NCBI GenBank assembly: GCA_022702705.1
Contig: CM040421.1
Coordinates: 63,858,197 to 63,922,196, forward strand
Length of the DNA stretch: 64,000 bases
Direction: 5' to 3'
DNA from: Papilionanthe hookeriana x Papilionanthe teres
Taxonomy: Eukaryota > Streptophyta > Magnoliopsida > Asparagales > Orchidaceae
Shown: positions 45,616-57,879 of the stretch, in pieces
How positions within the stretch are numbered: position 1 is the first letter of the stretch
How the letters are laid out: each line of letters opens with the position of its first letter
Position numbers and translations under genes: made by a program
The notes under the pieces: generated by a model
Told to the model about the DNA's origin: nothing
Seen by the model: only the letters and a program-made list of their open reading frames with translations
The model's database searches: none

Positions 45616-47350
45616 GAGAGATTTAAGGTTTAGATAAAAAAAATGTGGATTTATCAATGACACATTGCGGCTTTATTTTTGGAAGTTTTGAATTGTCTTT
45701 GGGATAATAACAACCATGTAAACTTGATTTCGTGGCGAAAGCTTGCATTTTTTAAGGGCCCAACACTCCGCTTTTTCATATTATATTTTGGAACTCTTTT
45801 GGCCTTTTCAATTCAAAATTTTAACAAGGATGTTCAAAATTTTGTTTCCTTAAATCATGTGAACCAAAAGATTTACATATACGACACACAATTTCTATAT
45901 ATTTACTTATCTAATATGTAAAATTTATTATTTCTTTTATATTATTTTAATTATTTCTTGAAAAGGAAAGTGAATTATTATTGAGAAGAATTTAATTAAT
46001 GGTTTTTTTTCTTAATTTATTTGGTATTTGATCATCTAATTTTTGAAAATTTTTCACTTAAGTATGGTTTTCATTAAGAAGGAAGAATTTTAAAATGATA
46101 TTAGTCTAAAGTTAAAATGAAATTATTTTTCCAAAATATTTTCTTATATGTGTGGTATATTTTGTTTGGATGATAATTCTATTGATTGAATATTTAAATA
46201 ATAAGTTATTAATTTCAATATTATTAAATAGAGATTTACTTAAAATTCAAATATTTAATATAATCATCTTTATTGGCAGCCTACTTTTTTTTTGTAAATA
46301 TTATATCATTTAGGGTCTTAGATAGGCTTTCTATTGGTAAATTAAACCTCATTTAAAAGGATTTTAAAATTCCTCAATAATTATATTAAAATTTAATAAA
46401 TAAAAATGAATATAATCATATAATAAATTGAAATGCACAATAAAGACAATCCCGTAATGGTCAGTAATGACCTATGACTCCAAATCATTTTTCAATTAAA
46501 TTAAAATAACCAATTTCTTTAAATTAAATAAATTAATAATAAAATTGTAAATTGTAAATTGTATAACAATTCAAATTAAATAAAACTAATTATCAAATTT
46601 GGCCTAATAAATCCTAAAAGAAAAGAATACCCTAAGAAAACTAAATTCAAATTAGATTAAATTATTAATTAATCTCTTAAATTAAAAAAATTAAATAAGT
46701 AAAAAAAATAATTCAAAGAACATTTTTTTTACTTGAAACGAGCTGAAATTTTTACGTAAAATCTGGCATGAATGATTTGAATTTTTATGTACGTTTTATT
46801 AACTTTGAGCAATATAGCACAACCTATATTTTTTCTTGATAAAGTTCAATGAGGATGTCTCCATTATGTGGTGTTTTTTTCATGGAAGGTAGTGGTCTAG
46901 CTAAGACAAAATACATGGGCAAATATTGTGTATGAAACAGGTGAAAACTTGGTTCTAAAGAACATAATATCCTTTTGCCATAATTTATTGCATATGCAAT
47001 GATTTTTGATAGGAAAACAATTCAACCCATAAAATTCAAATACATCACTCATTTGAAAAGTTATCGGTGACACATCTCGCATGCCATAGGTTACAAATAA
47101 CTATTATTAGTTGTCACATCGTTGCCTTTCATCAGCCACCAATTGTCACATGCAAGCTTCCCTATTTTAAAAGTTGGAGCGCTCCGTTTAAAAAATTATG
47201 TTGTTGAATATTTCATACTCGAAACATTTCTTAGTCCAATGCATAATAATTTAGTCAGAAATTTTGTTGCATGAGCTTTAACTTGTGAAGGGGAACTCCG
47301 TGCAATCCATAATTAGAATTTAAAGCTATTAACATAATGAGTTATACAAT
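45616..47350 (-). repeat. Tandem gene-bearing repeat unit, copy 5 (gene lost)
   Basis: It begins at GAGAGATTTAAGGTTTAG, just upstream of where the gene would lie, and runs through the noncoding blocks to GAGTTATACAAT, where an LTR starts. The gene portion is replaced by the Athila LTR. No coding sequence is seen. Confidence 0.72.
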
Positions 47351-50212
47351 TGTTGATCTCACTTTTGTTGAGGTCTACTCTCTCTTTAGAATGACCTAGG
47401 ATCTAGCCATAAGACTTTCTTGGTGACTATCTTAGAAGACTAGGAAGGGAAACCTTACCCCATAGAAAATAAAAACACCTCTTTGCTTCACTTGCAATTT
47501 TCAAATGTTTAAATTCTTAGAAGGATGAGACCAAGCATAAGAAAGCTCAAGAGAAGTTCCATACAAGATGGCTAAGCCTTAGGACTGACACAAGTTACCC
47601 CTAAAACCCTAATTTTGCCCAAAATTCTCAAAATCGACCAAAATTACCAAAATCACAAAAAAAAACTTCCCTAAAACATTCCTCCACCTCAAATCTTCCA
47701 AAATTTCCAAGATACCCCCAAAATCCCCAAAATTACCAAAATACCCCTCTTAGCCCAAATATCCCAAAACTTTCAAAAATTCTATAAAATTCCCAAAGCC
47801 CTCCAAATATTCCTAATTTCAATTTTGAACCACCACATTAACCTAATTTGATCAAATTTGACCCATTTTAACAAAAATCCCAAATTGCCCTCTTAAGGCT
47901 CAAAATGCCCAAATTACACTCAATCTCAACCCAATTCACCTCAATCTTGCCCAGTTTCAATTCCAAACAAAAATTCATCATCCACAATCCCAATAGAAAC
48001 CAAATCCAAGCCCAATTTGACCCAATTGCAAGCTAAATTTCAACCCAAACCAAAAGCCCCGATTTTTTACCCTATGGCCTAATTCCCCCAAATGGAACCT
48101 AATGTCAATCAATTTCCCTAATTTTGAGTCCTAAACTATTCAGACATTCCCTTACACCATAATGAACCATCAATTTCCCCCAATTTGAGCACAAATCTCA
48201 CCCAAGTCCAACCAAACCTAAAATTCCTAAATTTGCCCCAAATGTGTCACATACCTAATTTCCATCAAATTGAATACCCTCACCCTAAAATTTTCACCCA
48301 ATTAATGTTGGGAACTCTTGATAACATCCCTATAGACCATTTGAAACCATCAATTGGCCTTTAAACCAACTCTAGCCTAACCTAAACCCAAGCTAACCCA
48401 ACATACTCAATATTGACCAAATACCCAAATCAAGCCAAATTGATCCCTCAAACCTATTCAAAACCACTCCAATCCCCATTTAAATACTTTATGACAATCA
48501 TATACAAAATTTTGAATAATCAATTGGACCTAACCCAAACTTGGACCCAACCTAGCCCAAATTGAACCCAAATGACCGAAATTAAACCTGTGAGCCAAAT
48601 TAATCAAATCAAACCAAATGTGACCAAACCAAGCTCACCATAGCCAGCCATTGAACCCTTATGAATGAGCTGGATCTTTCTAGCCCAATCTAGTTGAACC
48701 ATAGAACAAAGGTCCCATGATTTAGGGGATCTCGTCCCTTAAATGGGTAAAACCTAAAAGGATTTGCAATAAACACTTGGCCACTTAAGTTCATCACTAT
48801 GATGGCCTGACCTCTGGCTCACCTGACCACTGGTCACCTCCCCTGGCCTGACTGGCCGGCCTAGTTGTCGGAGGAGCCCAAACCGAGAGCCATCCCATGC
48901 CAAACTCAACCCAATTGACACATCCAATGTGTTAAGCTCTGATTTTTTAATGGAGCTCTTCAACATTCCACCTAAGTAAACAATTCCACCCACATTGGCC
49001 CCCTGAGCTCCACCAGGTAGCCATGGCCATAAATAAAGCTCTCCATGGCCAAAGAGAGGTGCTAAAATTTTCTTAAGGAAACCCTACCAAAACCTCATCA
49101 GAGCTTCCTCAAACCTCCATGAGTGTAGTCTCACTGTCTTTAGCCACTCATCTCCACTGCTCTAAGCCAGTTTCTCCACTAAAATTCCAGCTGAAACCAT
49201 GTCACAATTCACCATAGCTCCACAGTGCACCAAACCCAAATTAATTGCACCCACACCATCCCCACACTGAAAGAAGTTCCCACCATCAAAGCCCAATCAC
49301 AAAGAGCCTTCACACCAGACTTTAATCAACACCTGAAATCAGATTTGGTTGAATACAGGTCTAGAAATTTCACTGGGGCATAAGGTTTCATCTAAAGGTT
49401 TGTTAAGACCAATCGAAGCTGCTACAACCATCTAACTGAGGCCTGCCCTCTCATACAAAGGTATTGAACACTCTTTATCCCGAGCCTATTTCGATTCTCC
49501 ATGTATTTATATTGTATTTCATGTTGTATTAGTTTTATAGGTAGGTTTGTCTCGCCAAGATGAGTCCATAGAAACAAACCCGAAGTGATTTAGTTGAGTC
49601 TAGGTTGAGATCTTAAGGTTTTAGTGTGGTCCGTTTACGGGTTAGGTCAGTTGGGGACGATGAGAAGGAGTCATTGGATAGCTCGTGTCTTTAGTGGATG
49701 GCGCTGATGCAATTGGACGAGGAGATGATCCATAAGTGCGGACTGACGAGGCAGATACATGGATGGCGGTGTCAAATGGCAGAGCGACGCGTGTGGCTTC
49801 GGAGCTGCTGAGGATGAGGTGGCGTCACATGGTTTAAGGAGGAAATTAGGAATTTTTTGAATTATTTAAATCAGTCCCCCTTTAAAAATCCATAACTTGG
49901 TGTAAAAAATCAGAAAAATAAAATAAAAATACTCTCTTGCTCAGTGAACAGAGGAGAAAAATGAGGAAATGATTTCAATTTTATTTGATCTCTATTTTAT
50001 TTTAAATTAATTAAATACTATTTTGAGTATTTCAATTCTCTATTTTCATAGACATTTCACCATAGCTTGAAATTTAGGGGTTTTGTTCTCTCAGTCATGG
50101 GGGATCTTCCCTTATTTTTCCAAGGTCAGGGGAGATCTCTGTGATGAGATCACTATTTTACAAGTTATGTGGGTCTGTATTGATATAAAAATTATGATAA
50201 TTAAAATACTCA
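47351..50212 (+). mobile_element. Tat-like LTR, plus orientation, 5' part only
   Basis: It starts TGTTGATCTCACTTTTG in repeat unit copy 5. The C-rich stretch 47,600-48,600 is the complement of the G-rich stretch 55,900-57,500. The CpG-rich 49,640-49,830 and the conserved A/T motif at 49,885-49,950 match the minus LTR next door in reverse, and so does TTTTCCAAGGTCAG near 50,115. Homology stops at about 50,212 where the minus-strand LTR ends, so the 3' part is absent or lies beyond the window. Confidence 0.7.
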
Positions 50213-53200
50213 TGTCGGCATATTTTTAGGTTTTGGTGTTTTATTTTGAAAAGGGGGTCGCCTACAGAAATTGTCGGCGAATTTTAATTTAATTTAAATA
50301 AATAATTTGAAATGTAATATTTGATTTTGAAAATAATTTTAAATTTGAAAATTTTAAAATATGAAATCAAACTGATCTCACATCCCGAATAGTTTATATA
50401 AACGAGCACCGCACCATAAACCATGTATCTATCCCGAAGAATAGACACATTGCTTCGATGATGGGGCTCGATTAAATAAACTAGAAGATTTGTGACATCC
50501 GTTTGGTCTGCGAACCAATTTTATAAGCCGACAAATTCCCCTGTTTAATATGAAAACATTAGACAGGGTTTATATTACCTAGGTTCTTAAAATTCCCTAT
50601 AAGGGCAAGCCCCTATAGTTAATTACATCTTAAGTGACGAGAATCACCTAAGAAAACTCTCGATAATAATCAGTAGTTCTGCTCTCAAGAATTTCAAGGT
50701 TTAAGTTTTTAATGGATTGAATTTTGGGAATTTCAATAGGGAATGGATCAAGTTTGGAACATTTTATTTTGGGAATTCAAAGGAAGAAAGGTAGGAGAAA
50801 TCACAGATTCGAAGCGAACTTCGATAATTTCCCGACTATCCTATTGTTTGGCTTGAATTTAGGGAGGTCCTAATGTTTATTTAATGTTTTGATCTTGTCA
50901 ATTTTAATTAATGGGGGCTTATGTTTGAATGATGTGATCACACAAATAGCCTCGAAGGTGTGAGGGTTTATGTCATAGCGGAAGACTACCTCGGAACCCT
51001 AAGGTCGATTAGGACTTAATTTGCAAAGCAAATGCCTAACAAGAAGGTTGAGGTTTTATGTTGCACCAGGCAAACTACCTCGAAGTCCTATGAGTTGATT
51101 GTTTAAACTAAAGAAAAGTTTTGCTGAGGAAGATTCATGTTTTGCTGATGACGATGGTCGTGCTGCCCATTAAGCTCCAAGCTCCTTGTTGTTGCAGAGG
51201 TTTAGTTGTAGAAGGTGATAAATCAAGAGATGAGGGAAGTGTTCTGGTTTAGAGAAAAATCTTAAGATCCAGGTGTTTTTAATATTTTAATTAAACAAAT
51301 CTTAAAGTTGATTATAACAACACCGGTTAAGATCCCACGGTTCCATCCTTCCGGCATCGTTATTTTTATCGGATTCACTTAGTCCGTATGAATTTGCTAA
51401 ACTCAACCGAATGAGTTCCACACTTTCATTTAGACCGTGGGAAATCCCGTTAAGCAACACGTAGGTTACATCATCCGAGGTATTCCCGATCATCCAACAA
51501 GACGTTTTAATTTAATTGTAGTTGTAGTTTTGTTGTTCGTTTGTGATTAAATTTTGAGTTGTCTTATATTTTGAAATGTTGTGGCGGTGAATTTTATCTT
51601 GTAATGACTTTTAATTTAGTTTTGGTTTCAGTTTTACGGACTATCCTAAAGGTGTAGGTTTTCATGCAACAGTTGCTTATCATGCAAGAAAAGTAAGTGC
51701 GATGCGATTAAATAAATTGCAATAAAGTAAATTGCAATAAAATAAAAGCGTACCTGGAGGGTCTTCCCGTCATCCCAAGCTGCACTTAAAATAAAATTTA
51801 GAGTATTTAAGCATTTATAGCAATTTCCTAGGTAAAGCTAAGGGAAGGGTTATGGTTTTCTACCAAAATCCTATTCCTATAGCTAGTCATTCCTATGACG
51901 TCTAGGTCTTCAATTTTGGTTTTAAGGATGATTTTCTTCACCAAAGAACAACTAAGCTCAATTTGTTCTCAAGGACATTCCATCATATCGAGAAAGTGTT
52001 TAAGACGAATCTTAAACATCTTTTCAATATTTCGAGAATTGTCCTAAGTCCAAATGAATTCTATCGTGCGAGTGAATTAATCATCCAAGGTGTTTAAGTT
52101 AAGTTTTATTTCTTGCTCGAGTGAATTAGGATGTTTGAATATCCTTATGAGTGAAGTGACATTTCACTTGATACTCCATTTAGGAGTTATAATAAGTAAA
52201 AGCTCCTAAGGGCAAAATGATATTTAATGATTTCGTGATTCAAATTTAAATTCAAATTAATGATTTAAGTTTGGAATAGTGTTCAAGTTATTTTTAGATT
52301 TATGTTATGTCTTTGAATGGTATTACATTTGATTTATTTGACTTAATTTAATTTAGTTTAGTTTATTTAATTTAATTTAATTTAATTCTTAATTTTAATT
52401 TTAATTTTAATTTTATTTAGTTTTAATTTTGATTTAATTCCTTAATTTTAATTTTAATTTAATTTAATTTGATTTTTATTTAATTTTGATTTAATTTCTT
52501 TTAATTTAATTTGATTTAGTTCTTATTTAATTTTATTATTTTTCTTTAATTTTAATTTAGTTTAATTTAGATCAATTTAATTTGATGTTTTAATTTTAAT
52601 TTAATTATTAAGTCTTTTAGTATTTTAAATTTTTAAAATTAAGTATTACTGAAGTGATTAATCTAGGGATTTTTAAATTAAAGAATAAATCTCTTAATGA
52701 TATTATCCCTATTTGAATAATTCTCATTTTATTAGCCTTCCAAATTTAATCAATTATTTAATTAAGGTTTATTTTAATTATTCTCAAATTGTTTGATGGG
52801 TTTCTACCCTTTGATTACCTAAGTTTCAAACATCCAAAATCAACCTAGTATCAAATGTTTTACCCACCCATATTAATTAAACCTAAAATTTTAATTAAGG
52901 GATTAAAGTTTTAATTACCAATTTGCCCTTTAAGCTTAATAATTTCATAACTTACCAAATTGAGCTCAAATGAGTTTAAAATTTTTATGTGACTTTACTC
53001 ACATGTCAATCAAGACATTAGAGGAGAAAATGTGATTTTTCTATATTTAATTTATTTATATAATTATTTTTAGTGAAAAATAGGAATTTCCAAGGAAAAT
53101 TCAATAACATGACCAAGGGGAAGTTTCTGTCCTTAAGAAAATTATGGGACATTCCTAATGACCAGAGGACCACTTGGACCAATTTTTGTGATTTTTTGAA

Positions 53201-56200
53201 TTATATTTTATTTATTAAAATTATTTTAAGTTCTGGAGTATTAATTAATTTAAAAAATAGAATATAAGTTGAAAAATGAATTTTATAATTTTTAAAATTC
53301 TCTCTGATATCAAGGATTCAAGAGAACCAAATTTTACAATTTTCTGATTTTTCCTTAATTTATTGGAATTATTTTAGTGGAAATGCTAGAAAATGTATTT
53401 TTTTAATTTTAAAAATTACCCCAAGGCTTTAAAATTTAATATCTCAACCTAGAGACATAAGAAAAATATGGGGTTTGTTCCTAAGTGGTTAGAATTCAAA
53501 ATGTGACATTTTGGTGAATTTTATTATTTTTGTAATTTTTATTATTTTTTAATTATTAAAATATTAAAATAATGATAAAAAATCAACTTTTTAGAAAATT
53601 GCAATTTTAATTTTCTTGAATTCCCTGATATCAGAGAGGCTTCAAAACCAATTTGGTGAATTTTTGAAAAGTATTTTGAAAGTTATGAAATTTTAAAGTT
53701 TAATTTTGGCTAAGTGGCTTAATCAACCCATTTGATGGGGCTAACCAAGTCCAATTGACTTGAAATTTTTATGGTGGATTCCTCTGATCCTAAAGGTCAG
53801 TGGAGAATTGATTTCAAGTCAATTTGATCTATGGTTAACTCTAATTAATTAAAGTTCAATTTTGAGTATTTAGGCCAATTAGGGTTAATCTGAGTGAATT
53901 AACTCAAGTCCTATTTTTCCTAGGGTTCTCTGGTCATAAGGAACATCACCAAATTTTCCTAGAATTTATTTCACAACATGGTAATTTTTGGAATTAAAAT
54001 ACTCAAAATAGCAACATGCATTTGAAAAATCAATAACTTTTCACAGAGATAGCCTCTGACCTTGGAAAATTCAGGGAATGTTCCCAAGTTCAGAGGCTTC
54101 AAAAGCCCTATGGTCTCATGCCATGGTGAATTGTATGAATGCATGGAGAATTAAAACAATGCAGGGAGTAAATAATTAATTAAAAATAAAGTACTTGGAC
54201 AAAATTAATTAATTTCTTTTCCACATTATTCTCCTCTGTTCACTGAGCAAGAGGGTATTTTTATTTTATTTTTGTGATTTTTCTACACAAAGATATGCAT
54301 TTTTTAAGTTTAGGGGATTAAATAAATAAGAAAATAACCTATTTTCCTACTTATCCACGTCGGTGCTGACTCAACCTCGGCGGCTCCGAATCGACACGCG
54401 TCGCTCCCTGGTTCGGCGCCGCCATCTGACTCGGCTGTCCGGGGCCCCGCGGTTCACGTACCATCCGCCGGTCCGACGCAATCCAAGCCGTCCATCCGAT
54501 ACACGCGCGATCCGACGGTTCCTGGTCATCGTCTACGACCGGTGCGATCCCGTGACCGTCCACACTCTAACCCTAAGAACTCACTCGATTCTCAACGGAT
54601 TTTCGTGTTCTTATGCTCTACGGATTCGTCTTGAAGAGACGAACACATCCATACGGTGAACATGCTATGAAATCAAGCCAATCAAAATGGAGAATCGACC
54701 GAAGCTCGGGCGAAGAGGGAGTTCATACCTTTGCTCGCAGAAGTGAAGCTTCAATCCGAGGGTTGTGTCACGTTCGATTGGGTCCAAGCAAGCTCCGGAT
54801 GAAGTCCCTCGGCTTGCGTGAATCGTCTAGGTAGGATTTCCACCGAGCCGATCACAACCTTTCGAGTCCGGAACAACCGGGTGGCCCGGAGAGGGGCTTT
54901 CACCGGAAAACTTCTTCTCTTGGCCTCGGTGAAGGTGTAGGTGAGTTTAATTTGATTTTGGTGAAGGATTCAGGAGTGTCCCGTTCGGCTCGAGAATCGA
55001 GCTCCAAAATCGAGCTCAATCGATCGGGGATTAGAGCGAGAGAACAGTGGGGATTAATTGCTCTAAGTCCGGAGGGAGTGAGGAGTAATTTTGGCGAGTT
55101 TTGGTATGGTCCGGTTCAACACCTCCTTTGGCCGAGAGGGTGAGGGGTTTAAATCAGGAGAGGCTGGAGGGCCTCCCGTGGGGAGCCGAGGGCCTGGATC
55201 AGCCTGCTTAGGTGAGGAGAAGAACAGCCATGGTGGCCATTGGGCACTGGGGCAGCCTCAGCAAGGTAGAATTCCAAAGCTTGGCCTCTCCCAAGGTCTC
55301 GGGCATGGTGTTTTCCGGTGACCGGGTGGCCGGCCGGCCGTGCATGGGTCACCCTCAAGGTCGGTGGGTCAAGGCTCGGGACTTGGTGCAAGCAATCGGC
55401 AATTGCCATGTGTAAAGGCTTTGATCCAAAGTAGAATGGGGCATGGCTAGTTTTGAGTCTAAATGGGTCAATCCACCCATTTGGGCTTGGTGCACCCTTC
55501 AAGGTGGCTTTGGGTGTCGTGGGGATCAAAGGGATCAGCTTGGTTTGGCATGGAGAAGTCTCCATCCAAATATATTTGGATTAAATTTAAGTTTAGGTGA
55601 ATCATGATTAAGGCTAATGAGCTTTAGGGATTAAGGAAAGCCCTCCCTCTTCTTACCCAATATGGCATGGTGGAGTGTCCAAGGCTCTCATGGCTCACAT
55701 GTGGCTCATGCATGGCTTCATGGCTCACCTTTGGCTTGGGGAAAGGTTTAGTCAATTTCATGAAAATGAGTTTTGGGATTCTTTTGATAATTTAATGAGA
55801 ACTTGGATAAGGCTTGATTTGGGATGATTTGATGATGAATTTAGGACTTAGGTATTGAGTTTAATTGAAAGTATGATGAGGGGAAATGTCATATGGGCTT
55901 TAGGACCAATTTTGGGCCTTTGGATGTGGTAAAAGACGGGCTTTTAAAATGGTTTAAGGAATGGGCCTTTAAGTTTAAAAATGAATTTATGGATGGGAAT
56001 TTTGTAAAGAGGTTGGGCCAAATAATTGTTGAGTTTGGTTTAGGGATGTGTCATGAGTGATTTGGAGCAAATTTGGGGTGGTTTGGGTTTGAATTGGGTT
56101 GGATTTGGGCTTTTTGGTGAATGGGCCAATATAGGTCAAATTGGGCTAACTTGGGCCAATTTTGGGCTAGGGTTTAAATTGATGTAAAATAAATGTTGGG

Positions 56201-57538
56201 AAATGTTTATGGGAGTGTTTCAAAGAGGTTTTGGCTTTGGTTGGGTTTTGATTTTGAGGTTTGAGCCTATTTGGGCTAGGTTTAGGTTTAGGTCAAAATT
56301 GGGCTTTTTGATTTTGGGTTGAATTTGAGTGGGGCTTGGGTCTAAATTTTGGGCAAATCATGTTAGTGTTTTGTTTATGGGGATGTTAAGGAAGGTTTAG
56401 AAAAGATTTGGGGTTAATTGGAGTTGAATTGGGTGAGTTTGGACTAAGTTTGGGTCATGGGTCCAAATTGGGCTTTAAGGCCAAAAGTGAAATTGGATCC
56501 AAATGTCAATCAAATTGGACTTGGATTTGGTCTAGATTGGTGTTGGGGATGTTGAATTGAAGTTTAGAATTGAATTGGACCAGAATTTGAGTCAATTGTG
56601 TAAGTTTGGTTTGACATTGGGTTCATTTTGGGTTAAAAATGGGTCAAATTGGGAATTTTGATAAAAGTGGGGTAAATTGACAAAATTGGCTCATAGTGTA
56701 GTTGGACAAAATGAAATTGGGAATATTTGGGATTTTTTAGAATTTTCTGGGAATTTTCTGAATTTTTGGATTTTTTTGGCTAAGAGGGGTATTTTGGGTA
56801 TTTGGAGGGTATTGGGAGGTATTTTTGGAATTTTTGGTATTTTTGGCTATGGATGATCAATTTGATTGGTGAGGAAATGTTTAGGATGGGTTTTGAGGAA
56901 TTTTGGGTGATTTGGAGAATTTTGGAAAATTTGGGTAATTTCAAGGGTTTTGGGTAGGCTAGGCGGGGTGTAGGATCCCGGGGGTCAAAAATTGAAAATT
57001 TAGGAAATTGAAGATTGGGTAAATGTAAGTGGAATGAAATCATTTTTGTTGAGCCATGAAGCCATATCAAGCCCACATGAGCCATGAAGGGACTCATTTG
57101 AGGCACCCACTATGTTGTTCCTAACCCTCTTAGCCAAGGGCTTAGGGGTTAAAGACCATCCATGTGAACCACCTGCATGAGTTAGGAGGTCAAATTGGGT
57201 ATGGGTGGGGTTTTAAGAGGTGTGTGAAAGTGTAGTGCATAGGTGTAGTGTGTGTGTAAGTCAGCCCTCTCACCAGACCATGCCACCCAGGGCAGTCCTA
57301 AGGCCAAAGAGTCCTATGGGAACTCATCCTTTAAACTTCCACATTTAATCTCAACCCTCTAGGTGATTAGGGGTCTACAATCAAGTTTGTGGAGTTGGCA
57401 GGGAGTTAGGAAGTGGTTTGAATTTCTAAGTGGTGGGTCCCAATTCTAATCCTCTAGGATAGTCAAAGGAAAAGCCTAAGTCTAGATCCTAAGTACTAAA
57501 AAGAAGGAGAGAAGACCTCATCAAAAATGAGGTCAACA
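50213..57538 (-). mobile_element. Tat-like 3' LTR (about 7.3 kb)
   Basis: On the minus strand it starts TGTTGACCTCATTTTTG at 57,538, preceded by a G-rich tract, and the pol of the same strand lies further upstream, so this is the 3' LTR. In minus order come a G-rich stretch, a CpG-rich block (54,340-55,400), the conserved A/T motif, a TTAATTTTAATTT low-complexity array (52,330-52,580), a leader-like block shared with 13,840-14,200, and an end block shared with the giant solo LTR (50,570-50,700) with GGCGACC at about 50,268. The 3' end at 50,213 (TG on the plus strand) is a best guess; an alternative end near 51,780 cannot be excluded. Confidence 0.65.
51302..51493 (-). CDS. Small hypothetical ORF inside the LTR
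   Basis: A 63-codon frame beginning MIGNTSDDVTYVLLNG follows an A-rich leader that aligns with the leader of the gag at 13,820. It therefore occupies the gag start position but has no gag resemblance, domain or homologue elsewhere in the window. It may be chance; conservation in other copies would be the deciding point. Confidence 0.2.
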   Translation of the reverse strand: MIGNTSDDVTYVLLNGISHGLNESVELIRLSLANSYGLSESDKNNDAGRMEPWDLNRCCYNQL

Positions 57539-57540
57539 AA

Positions 57541-57556
57541 TGGACCCCCAATAGGT
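57541..57556 (-). promoter_or_regulatory. Candidate polypurine tract of the Tat-like element
   Basis: CTATTGGGGGTCCA on the minus strand ends a few bases before the LTR start TGTTGACC. Position and G run fit plus-strand priming, although two pyrimidines interrupt it. Confidence 0.5.
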
Positions 57557-57879
57557 GTGGTGTGCTAACCAAGCACACCGCGCGTATTGGCGTTGACCGA
57601 AAAGATCAACAAAACCAACATGGATGTCCAAGTAACAAACTTAGGACGAAGTAGAAGAGTTTCCGCTGGGGAGTGTCAAGTATATCTCTGAGACTGGAGA
57701 TTCCTGAACTCTCGCTGGGGAAGGGAAAAGGAGGTGAGTCCCAAATCACATGATCTGGGGGAATTTCGATTTAGATTTTCGTTTTGTTTTAGTTTAAGTC
57801 ATGATGTGTAAGTTTAGATTTTGAGTTTTAATTTAGATTGAAGTTTGGTTTAAAATCAATTTGAGAAAATTTGGATTTG
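57557..57879 (-). other. 3' untranslated spacer, no gene seen
   Basis: This lies between the polypurine tract and the 37-bp array. No gene or clear motif is supported. Confidence 0.5.

Noticed and set aside
54351..55565. Several GC-rich frames on both strands
   Set aside because: They arise from the CpG-rich block of the LTR, have no recognisable domain and overlap each other in opposite directions.
57630..57720. Two plus-strand CGCTGGGGA motifs resembling a Tat primer-binding site
   Set aside because: They lie in the 3' UTR on the wrong strand for this element and not next to an LTR end; the match is only 8-9 bases.
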